A DNA stretch of 64,000 bases. It comes from Acinetobacter sp. ANC 4178 (GTDB lineage Bacteria; Pseudomonadota; Gammaproteobacteria; Pseudomonadales; Moraxellaceae). Below are positions 25,452-34,192 of this stretch, piece after piece. The stretch spans positions 124,001 through 188,000 of the forward strand of contig NZ_SJOD01000005.1 of the NCBI RefSeq assembly GCF_004331175.1. Direction: 5' to 3'. Both the position numbers and the translations under genes were made by a program. Below the pieces are notes generated by a model, which searched no databases, was not told the DNA's origin, and saw nothing but the letters and a program-made list of their open reading frames with translations. Numbering within the stretch: position 1 is the first letter of the stretch; the number at the start of each line of letters is the position of its first letter.

Positions 25452-26921
25452 GTTGGGCAAGAGGCGAGTTCATCGTCTACCCAAAATTCACAGTTTGAAC
25501 GATCAATTGGATTGATCTCGAATTTCTCACTTGGTTTTACTTATCTATCACCATTAACAGCCGTTTATTCATTATTTGCTCTTGCTATTACGCTTGCTGG
25601 TCCCCCATCAATTTGGTGGATTATGGTTGCAGCTTTTGGTCAATTATTGGTTGCTATCGTATTTGGTGAAACAGCATCTCAATACCCGATTACGGGTGGC
25701 TTATATCCTTGGGCACGTCGTCTTTGGGGAAGAAAATATGCTTGGATGGCTTCTTGGATTTACCTTTGGGCATTAGTCGTAACTGTTACTTCAATTGCTG
25801 AATACTGTGCAGGCTTTACTGCTTCATTATTCCACTATGAACCTTCAGCAATGAACGGTTTAATCACCACCGTCGTATTGTTAATCTTATGTATGGTTGT
25901 GAACATGTCTGGTACTAAGAATCTAGCACGTGTTGCTAAAATTGGTTTCTGGTGTGAAATTGTGAGCGTAATCGCGTTGGGGATCTACTTATTGATTTTC
26001 CATCGTGCTCAACCTTTCTCTATCGTATTTGATACGATGGGTGTATTTGCACAAGACGGCTCTTACGCAACTGCTTTCTTCTCTGCATCATTGCTTGGCT
26101 TATTCATGTTCTTTGGTTTTGAAGCTTGTGGTAACGTTGCTGAAGAAGTGAAAAACCCAAGTCGCCAAATTCCAGTGGCAATGATTTTGAGTATTGTATT
26201 CGGTTGTATCTCTGCAATGGTTTCTGTATTGGGTTATATCCTTGCTTCACCTAACTTACAAGATATCGTAAGCGGTAAAGTGACAGATCCAATTCCATTT
26301 ATTTTGCGTGATGCTTTAGGTACAACTGGTGCAAACATCTTTATTGTGGTTGCCATCATTGCCATGCTTTCTTGTATCTTATCTTTACAAGCTGCGCTTA
26401 GCCGTCTGTTGTTCTCTTTTGCCCGTGACAAAATGCTACCTGGAAATCAATGGATTTCTAAGTTGTCTAAACAAAATGTACCTGATAATGCAATGATTTT
26501 AAGCTGCTTATTGCCTTTAATTTTCTGTGTTGTGGTGTATTTCTCACCAGATAACTTGGCTCGTATTACTGCCTTTGCTGTTATCGGTATTTATGTTTCA
26601 TTCCAAATGGTTGTATTCGCTGCGTTGAAAAACCGATTAAAAGGTTGGAAGCCTGCTGGTGAATGGAGTGTTGGCGCTTGGGGCTTACCAATCAATGCGC
26701 TTGCGCTTGTTTATGGTGTTGTTGCTATTTATCTACTCGCTCAACCAGCCGATGTTCCTTCATTCTTTGACCGTTGGATTGTACTTCTTGGTTTAGGTTT
26801 TGTGATTGTGAGTGGTTTGCTTTACATGTTTATTGCTAAACCTTATGGCAAGTCACAAGCACCTGAAAATGATGCAATTGCACATGCTGCTGAACTACGC
26901 CAAAAGCGTAATGCGGCGTAA
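25425..26921 (+). CDS. APC-superfamily amino acid permease (GABA/polyamine type)
   Basis: A 498-residue inner-membrane transporter with about 12 hydrophobic segments. The APC signature is visible: IGLISNFSLGFTYLSPLTAV at TM1, YPITGGLYPWARRLWG after TM2, and FEACGNVAEEVKNPSRQIPV in the middle. It is closest to bacterial amino acid permeases that take up GABA, choline or polyamine-like substrates. AAGGAAA 6 nt upstream supports the ATG at 25425. It is the first of three rightward genes (two permeases and an amine oxidase). Confidence 0.88.
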   Translation: MNDLPIGENVGQEASSSSTQNSQFERSIGLISNFSLGFTYLSPLTAVYSLFALAITLAGPPSIWWIMVAAFGQLLVAIVFGETASQYPITGGLYPWARRLWGRKYAWMASWIYLWALVVTVTSIAEYCAGFTASLFHYEPSAMNGLITTVVLLILCMVVNMSGTKNLARVAKIGFWCEIVSVIALGIYLLIFHRAQPFSIVFDTMGVFAQDGSYATAFFSASLLGLFMFFGFEACGNVAEEVKNPSRQIPVAMILSIVFGCISAMVSVLGYILASPNLQDIVSGKVTDPIPFILRDALGTTGANIFIVVAIIAMLSCILSLQAALSRLLFSFARDKMLPGNQWISKLSKQNVPDNAMILSCLLPLIFCVVVYFSPDNLARITAFAVIGIYVSFQMVVFAALKNRLKGWKPAGEWSVGAWGLPINALALVYGVVAIYLLAQPADVPSFFDRWIVLLGLGFVIVSGLLYMFIAKPYGKSQAPENDAIAHAAELRQKRNAA

Positions 26922-27129
26922 TTCCTCTTCATAAGAAGCAAGGTACATTCGTCATTCAATTGTAAAACTCGTTTTTGCATATCTTTGAAAACAAATGTTA
27001 AGAGCGTGGTGCATAAAGAATTGAATTCTTTGAGTACCACGCTCTACCGACATTTATACCTTCTCTACCGCTTTTTAAGTCATGGATGACTTTTCCAACT
27101 GATTTAAAACGATTTACAGGTTTTAATAA

Positions 27130-28455
27130 ATGGACAATCGCAGTATTAACGTTCGCAAACTCACATTAGCACAAGTCATTATTGTGGGTATTGCTTATAT
27201 GACCCCAATGACTGTTTTTGACACTTTCGGCATTGTATCGGACATTACTCATGGTCGAGTTCCCCTCTCCTACATGTTTGCCCTTTTTGCCATGTTACTC
27301 ACAGCATTCAGTTATGCTCGATTAAGTAAGCAAACTGACCGTCCTGGTTCTGCCTATACGTATACCGCTGAAAGCTGCGGAAATTCGGCAGGTTTCTTTG
27401 TCGGATGGTGTTCATTATTAGATTATATTCTGCTTCCGTTAATCAATGCGTTACTGGCAGGAATTTACCTCCATGCCTTAATGCCCGCAGTACCTTATGC
27501 TGCGTGGGTATTTGTCGCAGCTGGATTAGTCACACTCGTCAATTGTTTTAGAATTCATATTCTAGCCAACCTCTCCCTAATCTTTGTATTTTTGCCTTTA
27601 ATTTTACTTGTGGTCTTTATTTATCTCGTAATTAGTGGCATTGGTTCAAATGGCTATGAACATGTATTGACCTTAAAACCTTTATTTAATGGTGATACGA
27701 GTATTGTTCCATTAATTACGGGTGCATCTATTCTATGTTTCTCGTTCTTAGGTTTTGATGCTGTAACAACTTTATCACATGAAACCAAAGACCCGAAAAA
27801 AACCATCCCACGTGCTGTGATGTTGACCACATTATTGGGTGGTTTCATCTTTATTGGCGCATCATGGTTTATTCAACTTTACTTCCCAGATAACGCACGC
27901 TTTAAAGACCCTGAAGCAGCTTTACCCGAAATTGCGTTGTATGTCGGTGGTGCATTATTCCAATCATTATTCTTGGTTGGACAAATCATGAATACTGTTG
28001 CCTCTGGATTAGCGTCACACGCGAGTGCTTCACGCTTAGTCCATATCATGGGTCGCGATGGTATTTTCCATAAAGGTATCTTTGGCTCAATCAATGAAAA
28101 ATTAGGCACACCTTTATATTCAGTTCTTACTATCGGTATGGTGTCTATGACTGCAATGTTTTTAGATTTATCGACTGTACTCAATCTGATTAGTTTTGGT
28201 GCCTTAATTGCTTTCACCGCAGTGAACTTCTCTGTATTTATGAAGTTTTATGTACATGAAAAGCAACGCTCAGGCTTCAACTCTTTGTTTTTAAACCTTT
28301 GTTTACCCGTGTTATCAATATTATCCCTTGTTGCAATGTGGCTCAATCTTGAACCTAGTGCATTACATTTTGGTCTTGGCTGGCTAACTGTAGGTATCGT
28401 GCTGTTCGTGTACAAGAAAGTTCGCAAACAAAGCATCGTCCTTAGCAATGCTTAA
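27130..28455 (+). CDS. APC-superfamily permease, putrescine-importer like
   Basis: A 441-residue inner-membrane permease with about 12 hydrophobic segments. Motifs: LTLAQVIIVGIAYMTPMTVF at TM1, TDRPGSAYTYTAESCGNSAG, and FLGFDAVTTLSHETKDPKKT with the conserved E-x-K-D-P. The pattern resembles the PuuP/PlaP putrescine importers. About 200 nt separate it from the previous permease; the amine oxidase gene follows 32 nt later, so these two are probably co-transcribed. Confidence 0.85.
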   Translation: MDNRSINVRKLTLAQVIIVGIAYMTPMTVFDTFGIVSDITHGRVPLSYMFALFAMLLTAFSYARLSKQTDRPGSAYTYTAESCGNSAGFFVGWCSLLDYILLPLINALLAGIYLHALMPAVPYAAWVFVAAGLVTLVNCFRIHILANLSLIFVFLPLILLVVFIYLVISGIGSNGYEHVLTLKPLFNGDTSIVPLITGASILCFSFLGFDAVTTLSHETKDPKKTIPRAVMLTTLLGGFIFIGASWFIQLYFPDNARFKDPEAALPEIALYVGGALFQSLFLVGQIMNTVASGLASHASASRLVHIMGRDGIFHKGIFGSINEKLGTPLYSVLTIGMVSMTAMFLDLSTVLNLISFGALIAFTAVNFSVFMKFYVHEKQRSGFNSLFLNLCLPVLSILSLVAMWLNLEPSALHFGLGWLTVGIVLFVYKKVRKQSIVLSNA

Positions 28456-28487
28456 GCTTATTCACCAAATTTAAAAGAGAGTTCCAA

Positions 28488-29906
28488 ATGTCTATCGAAG
28501 TGACTAAACCCATTTTACTCAATGATGTCGCATTTAAAGCCAGTCAATATCAACAAACTGGTAAAGAATGGAACTGGATTGCAGCTTCACGCGGTCAGTT
28601 CGAGCATCCTGCCAACTACTATGAAAGCTCATTGCAAGATTGGCATACTTTCGATGTACTGAATGCAAATATCGAGTGTGATGTGCTTGTGATTGGAGGT
28701 GGACTATTAGGAACCTCAACAGCACTACATTTGGCTGAACAAGGTGTAGAAACCGTACTGGTTGAAAAAAACTGCGTTGGCAGTGCTGCTTCTGGACGCA
28801 ATGGCGGGCAACTGACTCCTGGATTGGCGCGTTGGGAAGCCGAAACCATGGCAGAGCACTTTAGTTTTGAAGATGCGAAAAAGTTATGGCACTTTACTTC
28901 TACAGAAGCCATGGCGTTAATTGACGGTATCAGTGAAAAATATGACCTAAGCTTGCAACGCAAACGTGGTCATATCACGGCTGCGGTGCATCCTGGACAT
29001 TTAGATGCTTTACGTGACGGAATGCAAGCACGTGAGTATTTAGAAGAAAAAAATACAGCGATGCTCAGTCAAGATGAATTGCGTACGCACATTCATTCTG
29101 AAAATTATTTTGGCGGCTTGTTAGACCATCTCGGTGGGCATATTCATCCTTTAGCATTAACCCGTGGTTTGGCTTATGGTTTTTGTCAAAATGGTGGCAA
29201 AATTTATGAGCAAACTGAAGTGCAGTCTATTCAGGAACGTGCAGACGGTATTTATGTTACGACAGCGAATGGCGTGATTAAAGCACGTAAAAGTGTGGTG
29301 ATGGCGGTGCATCATGCGTCGTTTACACTATTGGAAGAACGTAAACAAACCACTATCCCTTTTTATACTTATGTATGTACCACAGCGCCGTTGGAACTTG
29401 ATTTAAAAGAATTGTTACCAACCGATATGCCTGTTTATGACACGCAGTTCCAGATTGACTATTACCGTGGTGTATCTCAAAACCGCTTATTGTTTGGGGG
29501 TGAAGGAACAGGTTCGTGCTGGGATGCAAAGCAGACTCACGACTATTTATTGGGACGTATTAAGCATGTATTCCCTCAATTAAAGCAGGTTGAGATTGAC
29601 TTTGTTTGGAGTGGAAAAACGGACTTAACTGTGAATGGTGCAACCGATAGCCGTAAGTCTGGCAATAAATTTCCAATTTATGCAGTTCACGGTTGGAGTG
29701 GACATGGCGTGGCACAAACTGTACGGATTGGTAAAGCCATTGCAGATGACTTCTGCGGTCAATCGGATGACTTTGAAATGCTAACCAAAATTCAGCACAT
29801 GAATATTCCGATGGGTCGTGCATTGGCACCTATTGTAATTCCAATTGCCAAAAGCATGTATGGCATTGGCGCGATGATTAATCCAGGGAAAATGGTGTCT
29901 TTCTGA
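28488..29906 (+). CDS. FAD-dependent amine oxidase, gamma-glutamylputrescine oxidase-like
   Basis: A 472-residue DAO-family flavoenzyme. The dinucleotide-binding motif CDVLVIGGGLLGTSTALHLA is near residue 65, followed by SAASGRNGGQLTPGLARWEA and, near the C-terminus, VHGWSGHGVAQTVRIGKAIA. This pattern matches PuuB/OrdL-type oxidases that act on putrescine or its gamma-glutamyl form, yielding an aldehyde for the divergent aldehyde dehydrogenase. No gamma-glutamylputrescine synthetase is in the window, so whether the substrate is free or glutamylated is open. Followed by a strong terminator. Confidence 0.85.
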   Translation: MSIEVTKPILLNDVAFKASQYQQTGKEWNWIAASRGQFEHPANYYESSLQDWHTFDVLNANIECDVLVIGGGLLGTSTALHLAEQGVETVLVEKNCVGSAASGRNGGQLTPGLARWEAETMAEHFSFEDAKKLWHFTSTEAMALIDGISEKYDLSLQRKRGHITAAVHPGHLDALRDGMQAREYLEEKNTAMLSQDELRTHIHSENYFGGLLDHLGGHIHPLALTRGLAYGFCQNGGKIYEQTEVQSIQERADGIYVTTANGVIKARKSVVMAVHHASFTLLEERKQTTIPFYTYVCTTAPLELDLKELLPTDMPVYDTQFQIDYYRGVSQNRLLFGGEGTGSCWDAKQTHDYLLGRIKHVFPQLKQVEIDFVWSGKTDLTVNGATDSRKSGNKFPIYAVHGWSGHGVAQTVRIGKAIADDFCGQSDDFEMLTKIQHMNIPMGRALAPIVIPIAKSMYGIGAMINPGKMVSF

Positions 29907-29927
29907 TTCATTTTTCATGATTAGTAG

Positions 29928-29953
29928 AAAAGGCTGCCTATGTGCAGCCTTTT
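29928..29953 (+). terminator. Terminator of the polyamine gene set
   Basis: A 10-bp stem (AAAAGGCTGC / GCAGCCTTTT) with a 6-nt loop followed by a T-run, 22 nt after the oxidase stop codon. Confidence 0.85.
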
Positions 29954-29968
29954 TTGCCTATACCGTTA

Positions 29969-30139
29969 TTACTTTCTAAGCTGCATATATGGCAGTGAAC
30001 GCACAAAGCTATCACCATTTACGCATAGGTAAAACACCCGACCATCTTTTTGCATGACACGAGCATGTTCAAGGTAATAGACATTTGCACGTTTTGAATG
30101 AAGAATTGCTTTTAAGTCCGATGGATTCAGTTGTTCCAT
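29969..30139 (-). pseudogene. Truncated type I-F cas1 (5' end only)
   Basis: On the minus strand an ATG at 30139 opens MEQLNPSDLKAILHSKRANV, then YYLEHARVMQKDGRVFYL. This is the start of type I-F Cas1, whose known N-terminus reads like SPSDLKTILHSKRANLYYLQ with a KDGRV-type strand after it. The similarity ends at about codon 38. The next codons run through about 25 nt of unrelated sequence and into a 28-nt I-F repeat, ending at a TAA (29969). Full I-F Cas1 is about 320 residues, so almost 90 percent is missing, including all catalytic residues. Confidence 0.8.
29973..30000 (-). CRISPR. Single orphan type I-F CRISPR repeat
   Basis: Read on the minus strand, the 28 nt begin GTTCACTGCC and end GCAGCTTAGAAA with ATATAT between, which is the length and pattern of I-F repeats (stem ACTGC/GCAG-type, tail TTAGAAA). 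The two changes in the stem compared with the usual form fit a degenerate terminal repeat. No second repeat occurs within spacer distance on either side, so no array remains. Confidence 0.8.
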
Positions 30140-30360
30140 TTTTTATAAAACTATAAATGTAATAATTAAAATAAGTATAAAAAAATTATTGGAAAAATAT
30201 ACAAAGCTTTAATTTAAAACGACATATTTTGACGTTTATTTCACGCTTTAGTTTAAACAGAATTCTTATTTTTCAACTTAAAAAGTTGGTCTTAAAGCCC
30301 ATGTTTAGTGTATAAAAAACTAAATGGATAAACAAAAAATACAGTAAATTGTCTAATTCA

Positions 30361-30474
30361 TTATGATTTAACTGATTTCTTTTTTCGAAAATCTAAATAG
30401 AACTCGATTAAAGACCAAATCACGACCAATAAAAAAAAGAAAAACACCAACAGAAAAGCGGAAAAATACATCAT
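30361..30474 (-). CDS. Small single-pass membrane protein (37 aa)
   Basis: A short leftward frame starting MMYFSAFLLVFFFFLLVVIW with a charged tail (YLDFRKKKSVKS). AGGA lies about 9 nt before the ATG at 30474. One long hydrophobic helix followed by a basic tail is the usual shape of small membrane proteins. Function unknown. The flanking stretches 30140-30360 and 30475-30795 are AT-rich and show no other gene. Confidence 0.45.
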   Translation of the reverse strand: MMYFSAFLLVFFFFLLVVIWSLIEFYLDFRKKKSVKS

Positions 30475-30795
30475 ATTGTTCAATCCTAAACTTGCTTTAG
30501 TAAAACGACAGATATCCAATGAAGTTCCATTTCATCTAAGACAAAAGTCTAATATGGTTTAAATGCAATGAATAGTGATTTTTCCAATAAATTAAGACTT
30601 TTTTTCAATGAGTTGATCAATAAAACTAATAAATATGACAGTTTATTGCTATAACCGAGACACCATCACAAAACAAAAAAACCAAATATACATTTGTATT
30701 TTATATATGCAATTACATCATTCCAGCTATTGACCTTATTTTGAAATAAGCAGACATTAGCAAGCTTGATTAACCCCATAACATTAAGATCCGCT

Positions 30796-31356
30796 ATGTT
30801 AAAAAAAATGATTGGCGAATCCGCATTTAAACTTGCGGGCTGGCAATATCACGTAGAACCCAATACCCTCGAAAACAAACAAGTGATTGTAGGTTTTGAA
30901 CACACCTCAATGATGGATGCTGTTTTATCTCTAGCACTGTTTCAAATTTATGATATTAAAATCCATACCCTCATCAAAAAAGAATTGTTTAAGGGCCCCT
31001 TGAAACCATTGCTCGAAGCGATTGGCGGAATTCCAGTTGACCGCAAATCGAATCAAGATATTGTGGGACAAATGGTCGACCTTTTTGCCTCTCACGAAAA
31101 ATTTAATTTGGTGATTGCACCTGAGGCAACTCGTGCAAAAGATGGTGAAGTCCGGAAACCCATTCGTACAGGATTTTGGCATATTGCTAAAGCGGCTAAT
31201 GTCCCTATTGTATTGATGTATGCCAACTCACAAACCAAGCAAGGTGGCATTTTTGGCAAAATTTACCCTACTGAGCTGCACCATGACCTAGCACTGATGC
31301 AAAAGTTGTATAAAGAAAATGTCGGCTTAGACATTGTTATTCCTGAACCGAAATAA
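30796..31356 (+). CDS. PlsC-like 1-acyl-sn-glycerol-3-phosphate acyltransferase family protein
   Basis: A 186-residue acyltransferase. The HxxxxD motif appears as HTSMMDA near residue 35, a second block as GGIPVDRKSN near 77, and the EGTR-type block as PEATRAKDGEVRKPIRTGFW near 112. The short length and GGIPVDR text resemble single-domain lysophosphatidate acyltransferase relatives acting on phospholipids at the inner membrane. The ATG at 30796 is preferred to a TTG at 30766. Monocistronic, with a terminator after it. Confidence 0.82.
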   Translation: MLKKMIGESAFKLAGWQYHVEPNTLENKQVIVGFEHTSMMDAVLSLALFQIYDIKIHTLIKKELFKGPLKPLLEAIGGIPVDRKSNQDIVGQMVDLFASHEKFNLVIAPEATRAKDGEVRKPIRTGFWHIAKAANVPIVLMYANSQTKQGGIFGKIYPTELHHDLALMQKLYKENVGLDIVIPEPK

Positions 31357-31385
31357 CTGCTATCAATTGTTTAAAAACTCAAACT

Positions 31386-31413
31386 TAAGCCCTTTCTCTG
31401 AAAAAAGGGCTTA
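31386..31413 (+). terminator. Hairpin between acyltransferase gene and yebC
   Basis: A 10-bp perfect stem (TAAGCCCTTT / AAAGGGCTTA) with an 8-nt loop. There is no strong T-run after it, so termination may be partial. Confidence 0.55.
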
Positions 31414-31472
31414 TGGTAGAATCTGCTCAATTTGATTTGGCATAAAGCCAATCTACAAGGAGCATATTTCGC

Positions 31473-32222
31473 ATGGCGGGTCATTCCAAGTGGGCTAATA
31501 CTAAGCATCGTAAAGCAAAACAAGATGCGAGCCGCGCTAAAGTATTCACAAAATTCATTCGTGAAATCGTTACAGCTGCCCGTTTAGGCGGTGGCGATGT
31601 TGCATCTAACCCACGTTTACGTGCTGTCGTTGAGAAAGCATTAGTCGCAAACATGACACGTGATACGATCAACCGTGCAATCCAGCGCGGCGTTGGTGGT
31701 GAAGAAAATGCTGATTTAAAAGAAGTTACTTACGAAGGTTATGGTGTGGGTGGTGTTGCGGTAATTGTAGAAACAATGACTGACAACTTAAACCGTACTG
31801 TGCCAGATGTTCGTCACTGTTTCTCTAAAACCGATGGTAACTTAGGTACTGCTGGTTCAGTAGCGTATATGTTTACTAAACGCGGTGAAATTACTTTTGA
31901 AGACGTTTCTTTAGAAGACAAAATCATGGACGTGGCTTTAGAAGCTGGCGCTGAAGATATTGAAGTGGCTGAAGACGAAATTTTAGTCATCACAACACCT
32001 GAGACTTTTGGTGAAGTTCAAGATGCGTTAACAGCAGCAGGTTTAAAATCTGACAATGCTGAAGTGGTGATGAACCCTTCAACTAAAGCATTGATTTCTG
32101 ACGTAGATCAAGCGAAAAAAATCGTGAAAATGATTGATATGTTTGAAGATTTAGATGATGTGCAAAACGTTTATACCAACGTTGAATTCACAGAAGAAGT
32201 TTTAGCTCTGCTAGATGAATAA
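31473..32222 (+). CDS. yebC: YebC/PmpR-family protein
   Basis: A 249-residue protein starting [20 protein letters not shown], the family hallmark, followed by [20 protein letters not shown] and [19 protein letters not shown]. YebC-family members were first described as DNA-binding regulators and more recently as translation factors easing ribosome stalling at proline stretches. The length is standard. AAGGAG lies about 10 nt upstream of the ATG. Monocistronic with a strong terminator. Confidence 0.95.
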   Translation: MAGHSKWANTKHRKAKQDASRAKVFTKFIREIVTAARLGGGDVASNPRLRAVVEKALVANMTRDTINRAIQRGVGGEENADLKEVTYEGYGVGGVAVIVETMTDNLNRTVPDVRHCFSKTDGNLGTAGSVAYMFTKRGEITFEDVSLEDKIMDVALEAGAEDIEVAEDEILVITTPETFGEVQDALTAAGLKSDNAEVVMNPSTKALISDVDQAKKIVKMIDMFEDLDDVQNVYTNVEFTEEVLALLDE

Positions 32223-32236
32223 TCTTTCAAAAAATA

Positions 32237-32266
32237 AAAAAAACGCGCCTAGGAGCGCGTTTTTTT
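32237..32266 (+). terminator. yebC terminator
   Basis: The core stem ACGCGC / GCGCGT is extended by A-T pairs to 12 bp, with a 6-nt loop and a T-run. Confidence 0.88.
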
Positions 32267-32330
32267 ATTGCTGTATGTAGATGATGACCTTGCTTAGATG
32301 AGTAATCGGTCTGACTTTAAAATTTAGTAT

Positions 32331-32801
32331 CTAAACCTTATTCAATAAACCCCGACAGTTAAATACATTGTATTCCTTAATGACGAAACTGGAATGTAAG
32401 GCAACCACATGCTCAATCTTACCTATGCGATTGAGGAGAATCTGACTGTAATTTTCCATATCACGTGCAATCACTTCCACAATAAAATCTGCCGACTGCC
32501 CTGTGACCAAAAAAGCATTAATGACTTCTGGAATGCTTTCTAATTCTTCTAAAAATTTGGAAAAAGTATCGCTATCATGCTTACTTAAAGAAACTTGCAG
32601 TAATACATGTAAGCTAAAGCCAAGCTTTTGATAATTAATGTCACGACGTACATTGGTCATAACATTGGTATCTATTAAATGTTTAATACGACGATGAACT
32701 GAACTGACAGAAAGATTAATTCGCTCAGACAGTTCATTTAGGTTCAGATCCTCATGGGTTAATATTTCCAGAATCTGTTTGTCAAAGCGGTCTAATTCCA
32801 T
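32331..32801 (-). CDS. Lrp/AsnC-family transcriptional regulator
   Basis: A 156-residue regulator starting MELDRFDKQILEILTHEDLN. The N-terminal helix-turn-helix (LNELSERINLSVSSVHRRIK) is followed by the RAM/AsnC effector domain (INAFLVTGQSADFIVEVIAR). The start at 32801 has GGAG 6 nt upstream, better than the TTG at 32813. Its target is not evident; the next genes are a GST (same direction, upstream) and yebC (convergent). Confidence 0.9.
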   Translation of the reverse strand: MELDRFDKQILEILTHEDLNLNELSERINLSVSSVHRRIKHLIDTNVMTNVRRDINYQKLGFSLHVLLQVSLSKHDSDTFSKFLEELESIPEVINAFLVTGQSADFIVEVIARDMENYSQILLNRIGKIEHVVALHSSFVIKEYNVFNCRGLLNKV

Positions 32802-33051
32802 CACTGGCTCCAAAATAATAAGGTATAAATAAAAACCACGTATAAATTATTTGAATTATGCAAGATACGTACTCAATATCTGAGAACGATTATTTCGTTT
32901 ATTCCACTAAAAATAAAGTCACGTCGCTACTTATTTATATCAATCCATAGATTTACAGGAATTTCGTCCACAAAATCTGCGTAAATATAAATTAAATATC
33001 ATTCTTAGATGATGTTTAAGCGTCTTTTTTGCTTGAATGGCTCATAAAAGA

Positions 33052-33822
33052 TTACATACCTCGCCAGTCTACACGTGCATTGCGTTCGGTGTAATAGACA
33101 CGCTGTACATATTGCCCCAACGGTAAATTTAAAAGTTGATGCTTGAAGGCATAAAACTCTTCAGAACTGCCTGAAATATAATCTTCTTCACGTTCCCAAG
33201 GGGTTCCCGCTATTTCTAATAAAGGCGCAAGCATGGAACAGACCGAAATATCGGCCAGTCCCAAACGCTCACCAACAAAATAACGCCCATCATTTTCTAA
33301 TAATTTCTGATTCAATACCGTAATCAGCTGTTCCATCTGATGCTTAGAATATTCAACTTTTTCAGCATCAAGCTGGTAGCTCTTAGACACCAACGTTCTT
33401 AAAATAGGCTTAGAAAATTTCTCAAATTGGCGCAGATAGCCTTTTTCACCAATCATAATGTCTAAAGTTTCATCACTTTCCGATAAACTTTGTGCTAAAC
33501 CCCAACGGCGTACATGAAAGCCAAGCTCGGATGCTAAGGCATTAATTTCTAGCGCAACTTCTCTTAAATGTGGGTCTGCACGTAATAAAGCATGTTCGGG
33601 ATAAGTTTGGTCTAAATACAGTGCAATTTGGGTTGAATCTGCAACCCAATATTCATGGTCTCGCAAAATCGGCAGTTTATTTTGCCCTGTTTTAAGTTGA
33701 GCAAAAGCTCGATGCACACCAGGGATTAAATTCTGCGCAACAAAATCAAGTTGTTTATGATCGAGTAACCAGCGAGCTTTCTCACAATAATGAGATAAAG
33801 GAAACTGGTATAAAATTCGCAT
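33052..33822 (-). CDS. Glutathione S-transferase family protein
   Basis: A 256-residue protein starting MRILYQFPLSHYCEKARWLL, a thioredoxin-fold N-terminus with a CxxxxR-type site, followed by KLPILRDHEYWVADSTQIAL (the cis-Pro loop and Asp-Ser glutathione-binding pair). The C-terminal helical domain contains GRYFVGERLGLADISVCSML. The start at 33822 has GGAG 5 nt upstream. Substrate unknown. The 370 nt upstream are AT-rich and shared with the divergent sulfur cluster. Confidence 0.85.
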   Translation of the reverse strand: MRILYQFPLSHYCEKARWLLDHKQLDFVAQNLIPGVHRAFAQLKTGQNKLPILRDHEYWVADSTQIALYLDQTYPEHALLRADPHLREVALEINALASELGFHVRRWGLAQSLSESDETLDIMIGEKGYLRQFEKFSKPILRTLVSKSYQLDAEKVEYSKHQMEQLITVLNQKLLENDGRYFVGERLGLADISVCSMLAPLLEIAGTPWEREEDYISGSSEEFYAFKHQLLNLPLGQYVQRVYYTERNARVDWRGM

Positions 33823-34192
33823 AAACACTCCAAAAGCTGATCGGAACATTGATTTTTGAGAAAACCAACGCTTTCAGTCTGTTACTTTAGTCAGTCAAAG
33901 CTAGAAACACAATGTCCTTTTTATCCCAAAATAAATACGACTTAACCTTGTACGGTTATACAATTTTCTGTCTTGAATATCTCTAAACAATATAACCCGC
34001 TATTTTATAACGGCAGATAAAATTGAAAAAATATAGTTATTAATTAAAATCAATTATTTAGCTTATAAGTATTTATTCAAACTTTACAATTTTTAGTTTT
34101 AAACATTGTTTTTCATAAGTACATAGAAATCCATCAGTTAATTTTTTAAAGCTGAGATATTAACGTTTTGACATTGTTTCGAAGGTGTCATC
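33823..34192. promoter_or_regulatory. Divergent region between GST and sulfur-acquisition operon
   Basis: AT-rich, with no frame I can support. It should hold the promoter of the long rightward sulfur operon. I could not identify a CysB, Cbl or SfnR-type site with confidence. Confidence 0.4.

Noticed and set aside
29954..30361. A remaining CRISPR array
   Set aside because: Only one repeat is present; no second copy at 60-nt spacing on either side.
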